Shown here: in pieces, positions 1 to 9,097 of the stretch | How positions within the stretch are numbered: position 1 is the stretch's first letter | Layout: each line of letters starts with the position of its first letter | Source of the DNA: Lachnospiraceae bacterium NE2001 | GTDB lineage: Bacteria; Bacillota; Clostridia; Lachnospirales; Lachnospiraceae | Assembly: GCA_900110635.1 (NCBI GenBank) | Contig: FOEK01000017.1 | Location: 16,028 to 80,027, forward strand | Length of the DNA stretch: 64,000 nt | Direction of reading: 5' to 3' | Program-made: the position numbers and the translations under genes | Notes under the pieces: generated by a model | The model's database searches: none | What the model saw: only the letters and a program-made list of their open reading frames with translations | Told to the model about the DNA's origin: nothing

Positions 1-2
1 AC

Positions 3-1820
3 GATATAGCTGATGATACAGCTGAGACGAAGTCTGCCCTTGTGGAGACCATACTTCAGGATGAGGCCGCAGATGTTTACGTGTCCAGCGAGAAGGATGA
101 TGCAGGCCTCATCACCTACACCACCAGATATGTGTCGTCCATCACGGATTCGAATTATGCCGAGATCGTGGTAAAGGATATTCTGGATGATCTGTCGGAT
201 AAACAGATGAAGCAGTCCATCGAGGATGCTGGTCTCGATGCAGATGAGATAACGCATCCATTTGGAATAAAGAGGTTAAATATCGCCAGCAACGAGCAGT
301 CCGCAGGAAGTCTCCTGGGAATGGTGCTGCCATTTATGCTGGTTATAAGTCTCCTGATGGGAACCATGTATCCAGCCATTGATACCACGGCTGGAGAGAA
401 GGAGCGTGGAACTCTCGAGACGCTGTTGACGCTGCCAATCAAGAATCACGAGATGATCTTTGCAAAGTTCATTATGGTTGCGCTGATGGGAATTATTTCA
501 GCCCTGTTAAATGTCATATCTATGGGCTTTATGATTTTCTATATGGTGAAGCTGGTTCAGTCCGAGGCTGCAGTAAGTCTTGGATTTGATCTTAAAAGCT
601 TTAATTTTGCCAGCTTTCTTCCGGCCAGCCTTGTAACAATACTGGCTATTATGGCATTTTCCCTTTTTATTTCGGCAGTCACCATGTGTATTACCGCCCT
701 GGCCAAGTCTTATAAAGAGGCGAATAACTACATCACACCGCTGACTCTGGTAGTTATGCTGACGGGCTATATTGGTTTTATTCCGAACATTGAGCTGACC
801 AATAAGATGGCTATGATCCCGGTTGCAAATATCTGCCTGCTTGTAAAGAATCTGCTTCTGTTCAAGGCTGACGTAGGCCCTATTGCTATAGTTCTTTTGT
901 CAAATGTAACCTATGCCGGTCTTGCCATAATGCTTCTCAGCAAGATCTACGACAGTGAAAGCGTGCTGTTCGACGAGGGACGAAGTGCACTTCAGCTCTT
1001 TGAGAGACGTTCAAATATTGTGGCTGGTGGAACTCCAACTTCCGGTGACGCATGGTTCATCGTATTCTTTGTAATGATCATATATCTCTATGTTGGTTCT
1101 ATCCTTCAGCTGAATTATGGTCTGAAGGGTATCTTTGGCAGTCAGATGATCGTGTTGTTTCTGCCGCTTATTCTGGCAATCTATACAAAGAGAAGTCTAA
1201 AAAAGACCTACAGCTTCAGACTGACGAAGCTCACAGGATTTGTTGGTTCGGTGCTACTTTTTCTAGGTTCATTTCTCCTGGAAAATATAGTTTCCACAAT
1301 GCTATATCAGTTCTTCCCAAAGGAGTTTGAGGATACCAACAGCGGGCTCCTTGATCTGCTGGGAGGATATAATTTTGGAATTGCACTGCTTGTCGTAGCA
1401 TTTACCCCTGCTATCTGCGAGGAAATGATGTTCCGTGGATTCATCCTGTCTGGATTTAAGAGCAAGTACAGGAAATGGACGGCCATTGTTCTGTGCGCCT
1501 TTATTTTCGGAGTATATCATACCAGCCTCATAAGGCTTATTCCTACTATGATGCTTGGTATATGCTTTGCGATGATAGTTTATTACACGGGAAGTATTAT
1601 CCCGGCTATGATGATGCACTGCCTGAACAATGCCATCGCAGTTGTGGAAATGTACTACCCAGGCTGGCTGGAGGAGAACTTCCCGCTAGTCTTCGGTACC
1701 GATGAGACAATACTTGGCTCGGTTGTACTGGCCCTGATAAGCGTTGTAATAACCTTTGCAGGTGTGCGACTGCTTCAGATGGTATCCAGAGCCAAGACAG
1801 GGGATGGTTCTCCGTCTTAA
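3..1820 (+). CDS. ABC-2 type permease fused to CPBP intramembrane protease (5' truncated)
   Basis: The reading frame is open from base 3 with no start in view, so the N-terminus lies outside the window; the GTG at 42 is not a convincing start. The first half has the ABC-2/NatB permease signature TTAGEKERGTLETLL followed by several hydrophobic segments. The second half has the CPBP (Abi) metalloprotease motifs: EE at residues 460-461 with R465 (counted from base 42), a His at 493 in FGVYH, and H526/N530 in MHCLNN. NatB-like permeases export small ions or peptides with an ABC ATPase, presumably encoded upstream. CPBP proteases cleave substrates inside the membrane. The fusion suggests that one membrane protein exports and processes a substrate, but the substrate is unknown. 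The GH25 gene follows 26 bases downstream. Confidence 0.85.
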   Translation, partial: DIADDTAETKSALVETILQDEAADVYVSSEKDDAGLITYTTRYVSSITDSNYAEIVVKDILDDLSDKQMKQSIEDAGLDADEITHPFGIKRLNIASNEQSAGSLLGMVLPFMLVISLLMGTMYPAIDTTAGEKERGTLETLLTLPIKNHEMIFAKFIMVALMGIISALLNVISMGFMIFYMVKLVQSEAAVSLGFDLKSFNFASFLPASLVTILAIMAFSLFISAVTMCITALAKSYKEANNYITPLTLVVMLTGYIGFIPNIELTNKMAMIPVANICLLVKNLLLFKADVGPIAIVLLSNVTYAGLAIMLLSKIYDSESVLFDEGRSALQLFERRSNIVAGGTPTSGDAWFIVFFVMIIYLYVGSILQLNYGLKGIFGSQMIVLFLPLILAIYTKRSLKKTYSFRLTKLTGFVGSVLLFLGSFLLENIVSTMLYQFFPKEFEDTNSGLLDLLGGYNFGIALLVVAFTPAICEEMMFRGFILSGFKSKYRKWTAIVLCAFIFGVYHTSLIRLIPTMMLGICFAMIVYYTGSIIPAMMMHCLNNAIAVVEMYYPGWLEENFPLVFGTDETILGSVVLALISVVITFAGVRLLQMVSRAKTGDGSPS

Positions 1821-1846
1821 AAAAAAATTGTTAGGATAAAACACGA

Positions 1847-2980
1847 ATGAATAATGAGTATGATGAGTACGAGGCAGATTATGGAGCTGAGTATGATGAT
1901 GAGTACGAGGCGGATTATAGAGCCGAGTATGAAACAGAGATAAAACGTAAGAGGGTGGAAAAACCTGAGCCAAATGAAGCTCTCAGGCGCAAGGTGGTCC
2001 GCTACCGTAAGCAGGTCATCGCTTACCGGGTTCTTCTGGGACTGATCCTTGTGGCAGTGGCACTTTTCGTGGTGATCATGGTATTTGAGAACCGTGAGAA
2101 GGCGGAGCCGGTTGACTTCTCGGGAGTACTGGATGAGAAGATAGCATTTCATATAGATAAGGACATAGAGGGACTCGGAGAGTTTCAGGATATCAAGTCA
2201 ATGATCGATGATAATTATATGAGATATCTGCACAAGGCTTATATCCTTTTTGGCGAGTATCCTGACTGCGAGTATTATAAGATCAGTCCAAATGTTAAGA
2301 GAAATGATTTCGATTGGAATAAGGATTTCTACGTAAATAGCGATGGCCTCTATTACAGTTATTTCAAGGACGGCGAGGATAAGGGCCGCGTGGCAATTGA
2401 TGTGTCCGAGTTTCAGGGAGATATTGAATGGGACAAGGTCAGGGACGCTGGTGTTGAGGTCGCCATAATCCGAATAGGCTACCGCGGTTACGGAACAGGT
2501 GCTATGAAGAGTGATACCAAGGCAATTTCCAATATTGAGGGAGCTCTTGCGGCTGGACTCGAGGTTGGAGTTTATTTCTTCTCTGCAGCTATAAATCGCG
2601 AGGAGGGAATCGAAGAGGCAAACTTCTGTCTTGATATGATAAAGGGCTACAACATAACCCAGCCGGTTATCATAGACTCAGAATATATAGCAGAAGACGA
2701 GAGTGCCCGTTCCAACAGCATTTCAGTTGATGACAGAACGGACGTTGTAGTGGGCTTCTGCGAGACCGTAAAGAATGCAGGCTACACGCCGATGATATAC
2801 GGCAGCAGGGATCAGTATCTGAGATATCTGAATATTGATCCTATCGGCGACTACGAGTTCTGGCTTGCATCTTACGATACAACAGATTTTCCATATCATA
2901 CCGAGGGCTATCAGTATTCCCGCTATGGATACGTGGATGGCATAATCGCCTACGTAGATCTGGACGTCTGGATGCGCTAA
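1847..2980 (+). CDS. membrane-anchored GH25 lysozyme (muramidase)
   Basis: Residues 1-30 are an acidic tandem repeat (units like DEYEADY and AEY) on the cytoplasmic side. A single transmembrane helix spans about 61-80, followed by an extracellular linker. The catalytic GH25 domain starts near 180. It shows AIDVSEFQG with D185, and the pair D277/E279 in IIDSEY, the positions expected for the family's acidic active site. GH25 enzymes cut the beta-1,4 bond between N-acetylmuramic acid and N-acetylglucosamine in peptidoglycan. The signal-anchor layout implies action at the cell's own wall rather than secretion. An AGGA motif precedes the ATG. The acidic N-terminal repeat is also visible as a short DNA tandem repeat (about 1857-1930). 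Confidence 0.88.
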   Translation: MNNEYDEYEADYGAEYDDEYEADYRAEYETEIKRKRVEKPEPNEALRRKVVRYRKQVIAYRVLLGLILVAVALFVVIMVFENREKAEPVDFSGVLDEKIAFHIDKDIEGLGEFQDIKSMIDDNYMRYLHKAYILFGEYPDCEYYKISPNVKRNDFDWNKDFYVNSDGLYYSYFKDGEDKGRVAIDVSEFQGDIEWDKVRDAGVEVAIIRIGYRGYGTGAMKSDTKAISNIEGALAAGLEVGVYFFSAAINREEGIEEANFCLDMIKGYNITQPVIIDSEYIAEDESARSNSISVDDRTDVVVGFCETVKNAGYTPMIYGSRDQYLRYLNIDPIGDYEFWLASYDTTDFPYHTEGYQYSRYGYVDGIIAYVDLDVWMR

Positions 2981-2997
2981 AAAAGGAGGAAGAAATT

Positions 2998-4308
2998 ATG
3001 TGGTACGAGGAGTCAGTTTTTTATCAGATTTATCCCCTTGGATTCTGTGGAGCACCATTTGAAAATGATGGGATACAGGAGTCAAGGATTCTAAAGGTTG
3101 TTGACTGGATACCTCATATAAAGAAACTGGGGGCAAATGCTATCTATTTCTCACCAGTTTTCGAGTCGGATACCCACGGTTACAACACCCGAGACTATGG
3201 ACTTATTGATAAGCGTCTTGGAACCAATGAAGATTTCAAGAAGGTGGTGGACGAGCTTCACGCAGCAGGGATCAAGGTGGTTCTGGATGGAGTTTTTAAT
3301 CACGTAGGCAGAGGCTTCTGGGCTTTCCGTGATGTACAGGAAAAGAAATGGGACTCTCCTTATAAGGATTGGTTTCATATATCATTTGACGGTAATTCAA
3401 ATTATAATGACGGCTTCTGGTATGAGGGCTGGGAAGGTAATTACGACCTGGTAAAATTGAATCTTCATAACCCGGCTGTTGTTGATCATATCTTTGACAA
3501 GGTTAAGTATTGGGTGGACTATTTTGATATAGATGGTCTGAGACTGGACGTGGCCTACTGCCTGGACAAGGGCTTTATCCATAATCTGAAGGAGTACACA
3601 AAGGGGCTGAAGCCAGAGTTCCTGCTTCTTGGTGAGCTGCTTCACGGCGACTATGCTCAGTTTGTGGGCGAGGGAATGCTGGACAGCTGTACTAACTATG
3701 CCTGTTACAAGGGCCTTTTCTCAAGCTTCAACTCTATGAATATGTTTGAGATAATTCATTCGCTGATGCAGCAGTTTGGTCCTGAGGACTGGTGCCGTTA
3801 CAAGAATATGCATCTTATGAGTTTCGTTGATAATCACGATGTAACTCGTATCGCAAGTATTCTTTCGAATAAGAAGCATTTGCCACTTGTATATGCGCTG
3901 ACCTTCGGTATGCCAGGCTTCCCATGTGTTTATTACGGAAGTGAGTGGGGAACCGAGGCTCGTAAGGAGGAGGGCGACCCGGCACTTCGCGTGAGCTTCG
4001 ACAAGCCAGAGTGGAATGAGCTTACAGACCTGATCGCAAAGCTGGCTGAAATAAAGAAAAACAGTGAGGCACTGAACTACGGTTCCTTCCGTAGTGTGGT
4101 TCTTACAAATCACCAGTGCATCTTTGAACGTAAGTCTGCAAATGAACGGATAATGGTAGCAATAAATGCATCAGATCAGCCATATACGGCACATTTTGAT
4201 GCTGGTTGTGGACAGGCCGATGAACTGATAACTGGAACACTCCACGACTTTGGTGGTGGTTCAGAGCTTGCTCCATACTCCGCAGAAATCTGGAAAATGG
4301 AACGCTAA
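2998..4308 (+). CDS. GH13 alpha-amylase-family glycosidase
   Basis: This is a cytoplasmic alpha-glucan hydrolase; there is no signal peptide. The four GH13 regions are present: DGVFNH (97-102), GLRLDVAYC with nucleophile D184, LLGELLHG with acid/base E213, and FVDNHD with the third Asp D281. At 436 aa and without an N-terminal carbohydrate-binding or neopullulanase N domain, it resembles the short cyclomaltodextrinase/maltogenic-type enzymes of Clostridia that cut maltodextrins or cyclodextrins. The start is set by AAAGGAGGAAG seven bases before the ATG. The gene follows the GH25 gene by 17 bases, so the two are probably cotranscribed. A strong terminator follows. Exact substrate specificity cannot be read from the sequence. 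Confidence 0.9.
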   Translation: MWYEESVFYQIYPLGFCGAPFENDGIQESRILKVVDWIPHIKKLGANAIYFSPVFESDTHGYNTRDYGLIDKRLGTNEDFKKVVDELHAAGIKVVLDGVFNHVGRGFWAFRDVQEKKWDSPYKDWFHISFDGNSNYNDGFWYEGWEGNYDLVKLNLHNPAVVDHIFDKVKYWVDYFDIDGLRLDVAYCLDKGFIHNLKEYTKGLKPEFLLLGELLHGDYAQFVGEGMLDSCTNYACYKGLFSSFNSMNMFEIIHSLMQQFGPEDWCRYKNMHLMSFVDNHDVTRIASILSNKKHLPLVYALTFGMPGFPCVYYGSEWGTEARKEEGDPALRVSFDKPEWNELTDLIAKLAEIKKNSEALNYGSFRSVVLTNHQCIFERKSANERIMVAINASDQPYTAHFDAGCGQADELITGTLHDFGGGSELAPYSAEIWKMER

Positions 4309-4321
4309 AATGTTATATGAT

Positions 4322-4352
4322 GCCGCGGGAGTAGGGAGCCCGCGGCGTTTTT
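4322..4352 (+). terminator. Rho-independent terminator after the GH13 gene
   Basis: An 8-bp perfect stem GCCGCGGG/CCCGCGGC with a 9-base loop is followed by GTTTTT. It sits 13 bases after the amylase stop codon. Confidence 0.9.
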
Positions 4353-4460
4353 GCAACAGCAAGTGATTTTCTTCGAAAATCGATGGCTGAGCTTCTAGCT
4401 TAACGCCGCCTGCCCACACAGGCACGCATGTGCCTGCGTGGCACTGCGGCTTGCTAACGT
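4353..4460. other. gene-free palindrome-rich spacer upstream of the 935-aa protein gene
   Basis: There is no gene here. It holds nested inverted repeats, including CAGGCAC/GTGCCTG around a 4-base loop inside flanking GCCGC/GCGGC arms, and leads directly into the 54-bp repeat that follows. The extra hairpin is absent in front of the second copy of that repeat (8962), where TAGCTTAA joins nearly directly to GCGGCACC. This looks like an insertion or deletion within a mobile palindromic unit. Confidence 0.5.
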
Positions 4461-4514
4461 GGCACCGATTTCTTCGATGCTCGAAGAAATCGTTACCTGT
4501 GTTGCGCTTTTGTT
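4461..4514 (+). repeat. 54-bp palindromic repeat, copy 1
   Basis: It carries a perfect 12-bp inverted repeat CGATTTCTTCGA/TCGAAGAAATCG with a 3-base loop, followed by a conserved tail ending in GCGCTTTTGTT. The second copy at 8962-9015 differs at two positions. Both copies end 60-85 bases before the start of a giant cytoplasmic protein gene. It may be a REP-like element, a shared operator or a terminator-like hairpin. Confidence 0.8.
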
Positions 4515-4576
4515 ATATGACTTAGTTTAGAATGGTAATTGTAGTAGAAGTTATTGTTTTGATCTGGGGTGGTATT

Positions 4577-7384
4577 ATGGCAGGAAAGAACAGATTAAAT
4601 AAAAGGCGAGCTGAATATCTGAAGGCGAAGGGCATCTATGCAAGTGCCAAGAGGGACGATCCGCTGTATGAGCAGAAGATAGCTCTGGCAGAGGCGTATA
4701 ATGCACTGGCAGAGAAGATGGAGGTGGACGAGCCTCTGAGTGCTGATGCCATGAAATCTCTCGCTGAGCTTTATAAGGATGTTTTGGACAAGTCTCACCA
4801 GCTTTCGCATACGGCTCAGGAACTGATCCAGGGTCCAGACAAAAGAAAATATGATGTGGATTCGTTAAAAAATCAGATCGCTCAAAATGATTTTCTATCC
4901 CAGAAGCTGGATAAGGATCTGAAGGCCATTGAAAAGACGGCCGAAAAGAATGAGCAGAAGTCATTAAATGATATATATGAGACATCACGCGTCAACTCGA
5001 ATTATGACGTGCTTCCGGATGAGAACAGATCTTCGTCTCACGGTGCGCAGAACTCGAGAATCGCGGTTACACTTAAGGATAAGACAACTGGTGCGGAGAT
5101 TAAGGGATATTTTACTCTTGATAATAAGGCCAGGGAAAAGAAAAGCTATGTAAAAGAGACATTTGAAAATGCTAAAAAGAAATGGGGTAAAGCGGCAGAC
5201 TTTATAACTCTGGACAGCCTTGAAAAAACCTATGAGGATTTTAAATGCTCTTATTCTGCTATGTTGAGTTACATAGCAAATGATATGGAACAGCTGTCAT
5301 TTATGCCATATAAGGATGCTCACGCTGCACTGACAAAGAATCTGAATGATTTTCTATATGGAAAAGAGCTTCTGAAGATGATCGATACCCCGGAAAAGCT
5401 GAAAATATTTGTGAATGTTGCGAAGCCGGTTTATCTTGCTGAGAATATTGCAAGCGTAGCTAATACAACCGGAATAGAAGAGGGGCAAAATATAAACAGA
5501 AGAAATGCTGCTATGAGTGAGGTGGCAGCATTACTTGGCCATCCTAATCTTCTTGCACAATCGGAAAATGTTAAGATTAATATAGATGGCCAGGAAATGA
5601 AGGGTACCTTCATGAAGGAGGCAAAGGGCGACGATATAAAAAAGCTGGGAATAGATTCTGATTTCTTGAAGGTCGGAATGGAGAGCCTAAATGAGCTGGA
5701 GCTGAAGAAGACACTGGCAGATATTCAGATTGTCGATTATATATGCGGTAACCCAGACAGACATGGTGGAAATATGTTATATAGCCTGGTGAAGAATCAG
5801 GATGGCACCATCAGCATAAAGACAGCTCAGGGTATTGATAATGATACCTGTCTTGGAACAAGAAATTATGATGGTATATCATCCCTTAGTCCTACTCATC
5901 TACAGGATATAAATGTTATCACCAAAGAAATGTCTGAAAAAGTGATGGCTCTTACGCCGGAGAAACTGAAGCAGACGCTGTATGGCTTCAAGCTTTCGTC
6001 AGAGGAGATAGATAATTCGATCGAGAGACTTAAAAAGCTTCAGGAGAAGGTTGTTGCAGATCAGAAGCTTTATTCTAAAGGCTATGGAAAGGGCTATCTT
6101 GTTGAGAATACCATCAAGGTAGTTAATGATGAAGAACTGGATGAGCTTCGAATTAACGAGGATCTTCGAATTAGAAATGGTGGAAAGAATATATTTAATA
6201 GAGCAACATCCATTGCAAATGCAAAGTCTAGGATCAATGATACTGTGATTCAGGCCAGAGATAAATATTATGAGACTGCTTATAAGGCAACAACTGATGG
6301 CCTCGGAAAACTAAACCAGATAATTACTAGTATGAATAAAGACTCAAATATCACTGATATTTCACCAAAGTATTCGGAGATGGTGAAGAACATGGAAGCT
6401 CTTAAGAAGATGATAGTAAATGTCAAGGGGCCTATTATCGGTGAGAAGGTTGATGTGAGCAATGGACATACCGAAAGCATCATAAAGATTAGGGAACAGA
6501 TGAATAAGACTGTTAAGTCTGTTTATGAGTATAGAGATTATAAATATAGCAAAACAAAGGGCGAGGAATGGAGAGAAGCAGGTCCGGGTCATGTTGTCAC
6601 AAGACAGGAGCGGCGGTTTAATCATTCTACAGATGCGCTGAATCTCCTGATGGGGCAGCTTGAAATGTTTGACAAGCTAGATGAAAACTTAAAGACCTAT
6701 AACGAATATAATTCAAAGAAGGCTTCGCTGCTGGAAGCTGCGGAGAAGCGTGAGGAGGATTATAAGAAGAGCGATAAAGTAAAGCATCAGAAAGAAGTAT
6801 ATGAGAAGAATATGCTTCAGAATCACATTTCCAGAAGTGAGTATAAGACACTGGAGGCATTTGAAAAAATACAGAAGGCTGAAACTCCTGAGGCCAGGGG
6901 TATTGCACAGATTGAATATGACCTGATCCTGGGTTATTCAGTGGCTGGCCTAAAGCCTGAGGATAGGGAGGCTTATAAGAAGAGGGTGAGCGAACAGACT
7001 GGAACAGAGATAACTGCATCGGATGATGAACTGCTTAAGAAAGCCTTTGCTTCGCAGCTTGTCCTGACCAAGTACGAATGCCAGCAGGTGGATGAGAAAA
7101 GAAGAGATTTTGATCATAATAACGTATTGAAGAATCTGGAAAACCTGGATATCACAGATCCGGAAAAGGCCGTGAATATCCTTATGAGAAATAAAGGCTT
7201 TGGAAAGCTCTTTACAAAGAACAAGGATGATATGCTTATTACCAAGGGGTGTGAGAAGCTTTCGACAGTGGCTATACCTACATTTAATAAGGTATCGATA
7301 CTTACAACAAATCTGGTAAATGAGATCAAACGCGGAGCTCAGCGTGAGACAAATGCTAAAATGGAAAAAGGGCCTGTTCACTAA
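4577..7384 (+). CDS. 935-aa protein with a kinase-like core and coiled coils
   Basis: I do not recognise a named family. The start is set to the second in-frame ATG because GGGGTGG lies just ahead of it; an upstream ATG at 4532 would add 15 hydrophobic residues. Residues about 145-500 look like an atypical kinase fold (PI3K/HipA/actin-fragmin-kinase type). There is a beta-strand pair near VTLKDKTTG, a helix with E315 in MSEVAALLG, a hinge-like GTFMKEAKG, then DYICGNPDRHGGN with D394 and N399 in a DxxxxN catalytic-loop arrangement, then GIDND with D421/D423 as the metal-binding position. The C-terminal half is long, charged and helical. There is no signal peptide or transmembrane segment, so it is probably cytoplasmic. 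The kinase assignment is an inference from motif spacing and is not proven. Confidence 0.75.
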   Translation: MAGKNRLNKRRAEYLKAKGIYASAKRDDPLYEQKIALAEAYNALAEKMEVDEPLSADAMKSLAELYKDVLDKSHQLSHTAQELIQGPDKRKYDVDSLKNQIAQNDFLSQKLDKDLKAIEKTAEKNEQKSLNDIYETSRVNSNYDVLPDENRSSSHGAQNSRIAVTLKDKTTGAEIKGYFTLDNKAREKKSYVKETFENAKKKWGKAADFITLDSLEKTYEDFKCSYSAMLSYIANDMEQLSFMPYKDAHAALTKNLNDFLYGKELLKMIDTPEKLKIFVNVAKPVYLAENIASVANTTGIEEGQNINRRNAAMSEVAALLGHPNLLAQSENVKINIDGQEMKGTFMKEAKGDDIKKLGIDSDFLKVGMESLNELELKKTLADIQIVDYICGNPDRHGGNMLYSLVKNQDGTISIKTAQGIDNDTCLGTRNYDGISSLSPTHLQDINVITKEMSEKVMALTPEKLKQTLYGFKLSSEEIDNSIERLKKLQEKVVADQKLYSKGYGKGYLVENTIKVVNDEELDELRINEDLRIRNGGKNIFNRATSIANAKSRINDTVIQARDKYYETAYKATTDGLGKLNQIITSMNKDSNITDISPKYSEMVKNMEALKKMIVNVKGPIIGEKVDVSNGHTESIIKIREQMNKTVKSVYEYRDYKYSKTKGEEWREAGPGHVVTRQERRFNHSTDALNLLMGQLEMFDKLDENLKTYNEYNSKKASLLEAAEKREEDYKKSDKVKHQKEVYEKNMLQNHISRSEYKTLEAFEKIQKAETPEARGIAQIEYDLILGYSVAGLKPEDREAYKKRVSEQTGTEITASDDELLKKAFASQLVLTKYECQQVDEKRRDFDHNNVLKNLENLDITDPEKAVNILMRNKGFGKLFTKNKDDMLITKGCEKLSTVAIPTFNKVSILTTNLVNEIKRGAQRETNAKMEKGPVH

Positions 7385-7403
7385 TGAACAGGTTCTTTTT
7401 TAT
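7373..7403 (+). terminator. terminator overlapping the stop of the 935-aa protein gene
   Basis: The stem CCTGTTCA/TGAACAGG has the loop CTAA, which contains the gene's own stop codon, and is followed by TTCTTTTTTAT. The terminator starts inside the coding sequence. Confidence 0.85.
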
Positions 7404-7430
7404 GCCACTCGCGAACTAGCGCTTTTTTTA

Positions 7431-7459
7431 TTGTAAAGAGCGTCGAAAAAGCGTATAAT
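7431..7459 (+). promoter_or_regulatory. promoter of pgi
   Basis: TTGTAA (7431-7436) and a perfect TATAAT (7454-7459) are separated by 17 bases, about 80 bases upstream of the pgi start. It follows the preceding terminator, so pgi has its own transcript. Confidence 0.8.
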
Positions 7460-7537
7460 GCAAGTTGCCTGTGAGGTTAAGAAAATCTTAGGGGAACAAA
7501 GATATTCTGTATATAAATAAGAAAAGGAGCAAGTATT

Positions 7538-8890
7538 ATGGCACAGAAGATTAGTTTTAATTTCGATAATACTAAGTTTAAGGCAAGTGATGCAGAGGTT
7601 GCTGCAATCAGACCTAGAATTGAAGCAGCTAAGAAGACTCTTGTTGAGAAGACAGGCGAGGGAAATGATTTCCTTGGATGGATCGATCTCCCAGTTAACT
7701 ATGATAAGGTTGAGTTTGCTCGTATTAAGGAAGCAGCTGCAAAGATCCAGAGCGATTCAGATGTACTTCTTGTAATCGGTATCGGTGGTTCTTATCTTGG
7801 AGCCAGAGCTGCAATCGAGGCACTTCGTCACAGCTTCTACAATATGGTTTCAAAGGAGGTTCGTAAGACTCCTGAGATCTACTACTGTGGTAACAACCTT
7901 AGTTCAACATATATTGCAGAGCTTGTTGATGTGATCGGTGATAGAGATTTCTCTGTAAATGTTATCTCTAAGTCTGGTACTACAACAGAGTGCTCTGTTG
8001 CATTCCGTCTCTTCAAGGGCATGCTCGAGAAGAAGTATGGCAAGGAAGGCGCTGCAAAGAGAATCTATGCTACAACAGATAAGGCACGTGGAGCTCTTAA
8101 GACTCTTGCAGATGCAGAGGGTTATGAGACATACGTTGTACCTGATGATGTAGGTGGTCGTTTCTCAGTTCTTACAGCTGTTGGTCTTCTTCCAATCGCT
8201 GCAAGTGGAGCTGATATAGATAAACTTATGGAAGGTGCTGCAAACGCACGCGAGTACTGCCTTGCTGCAGATTTCGATACAGATGTTATGCAGTATGCAG
8301 CAGTTAGAAATGTCCTTCATGAGAATGGACTTGGTATGGAGATCCTTGGTAACTTCGAGCCAGCTCTTCACTATGTAACAGAGTGGTGGAAGCAGCTTTA
8401 CGGAGAGAGCGAAGGTAAGGATGGCAAGGGTATCTTCCCTGCAGGCGTAGACTTCACAACAGACCTTCACTCACTTGGACAGTTCATCCAGGAAGGAACA
8501 AAGAATCATTTTGAGACATTCATCAATGTTGTAAATCCTAAGAAGTCAGTTACTATGACAACTGAGGATGAGGATCTGGACGGTCTTAACTACCTTGCTG
8601 GCAAGGAGGTTGACTTCATCAACAAGTGTGCTATGGAGGGAACAATCCTTGCTCACGTTGATGGTGGTGTTCCAAACATCCGTATAGATATGGAAGAGAT
8701 TGACGAGCTTGCTCTTGGTGAGCTGTTCTACAAGTTTGAGTTTGCCTGCGGCGTAAGTGGTTATACACTTGGTGTTAATCCTTTTAATCAGCCAGGTGTT
8801 GAGGCATACAAGAAGAACATGTTCGCACTTCTTGGCAAGCCAGGCTTTGAGGAGATGACAAAGGAGCTTCGTGCTCGCCTTGGCAAGTAA
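7538..8890 (+). CDS. pgi: glucose-6-phosphate isomerase
   Basis: It interconverts glucose 6-phosphate and fructose 6-phosphate in the cytoplasm, at the entry to glycolysis and gluconeogenesis. The SIS-fold sugar-binding segment is seen at [13 protein letters not shown], the phosphate-binding SKSGTTTE near residue 147, and the family signature around [12 protein letters not shown] near residue 310. The 450-aa length is normal for the Firmicutes form. AAAAGGAG precedes the ATG. Codon use is noticeably biased (GAG, AAG, GCA, CTT), as expected for a highly expressed gene. It is monocistronic, between its own promoter and a strong terminator, and lies between the two giant-protein genes without obvious functional connection to them. 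Confidence 0.98.
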   Translation: MAQKISFNFDNTKFKASDAEVAAIRPRIEAAKKTLVEKTGEGNDFLGWIDLPVNYDKVEFARIKEAAAKIQSDSDVLLVIGIGGSYLGARAAIEALRHSFYNMVSKEVRKTPEIYYCGNNLSSTYIAELVDVIGDRDFSVNVISKSGTTTECSVAFRLFKGMLEKKYGKEGAAKRIYATTDKARGALKTLADAEGYETYVVPDDVGGRFSVLTAVGLLPIAASGADIDKLMEGAANAREYCLAADFDTDVMQYAAVRNVLHENGLGMEILGNFEPALHYVTEWWKQLYGESEGKDGKGIFPAGVDFTTDLHSLGQFIQEGTKNHFETFINVVNPKKSVTMTTEDEDLDGLNYLAGKEVDFINKCAMEGTILAHVDGGVPNIRIDMEEIDELALGELFYKFEFACGVSGYTLGVNPFNQPGVEAYKKNMFALLGKPGFEEMTKELRARLGK

Positions 8891-8913
8891 TATCCTGAAT
8901 AAGTAAAATATCA

Positions 8914-8946
8914 AGTGGCAGCGGAATCTTCCGCTGCCACTTTTTA
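8914..8946 (+). terminator. terminator of pgi
   Basis: A stem of up to 13 bp, AGTGGCAGCGGAA/TTCCGCTGCCACT, is followed by TTTTTATTTA. Confidence 0.92.
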
Positions 8947-8961
8947 TTTATAGCTTAATGC

Positions 8962-9015
8962 GGCACCGATTTCTTCGATACTCGAAGAAATCGTTACCTG
9001 TGTAGCGCTTTTGTT
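8962..9015 (+). repeat. 54-bp palindromic repeat, copy 2
   Basis: It is the same unit as 4461-4514 with two substitutions. It has a 12-bp inverted repeat CGATTTCTTCGA/TCGAAGAAATCG and the same tail GCGCTTTTGTT. It lies between the pgi terminator and the 1430-aa protein gene, 82 bases before that gene's start. Confidence 0.8.
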
Positions 9016-9097
9016 GCTCTTTGGGGTGTATACTGTGATTTATAAAGATTTCATTGTGGTTTTTTGCACGAAAATGTTATTTCGAGAGGTGAAGATT

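Noticed and set aside
1857..1935. Short tandem DNA repeat as a separate repeat element
   Set aside because: It encodes the acidic repeat at the N-terminus of the GH25 protein and needs no other explanation.
9011..9097. TTG start 29 codons upstream for the 1430-aa protein
   Set aside because: It lies in the palindromic repeat, has no ribosome binding site, and the ATG at 9098 has GAGAGGTGA.
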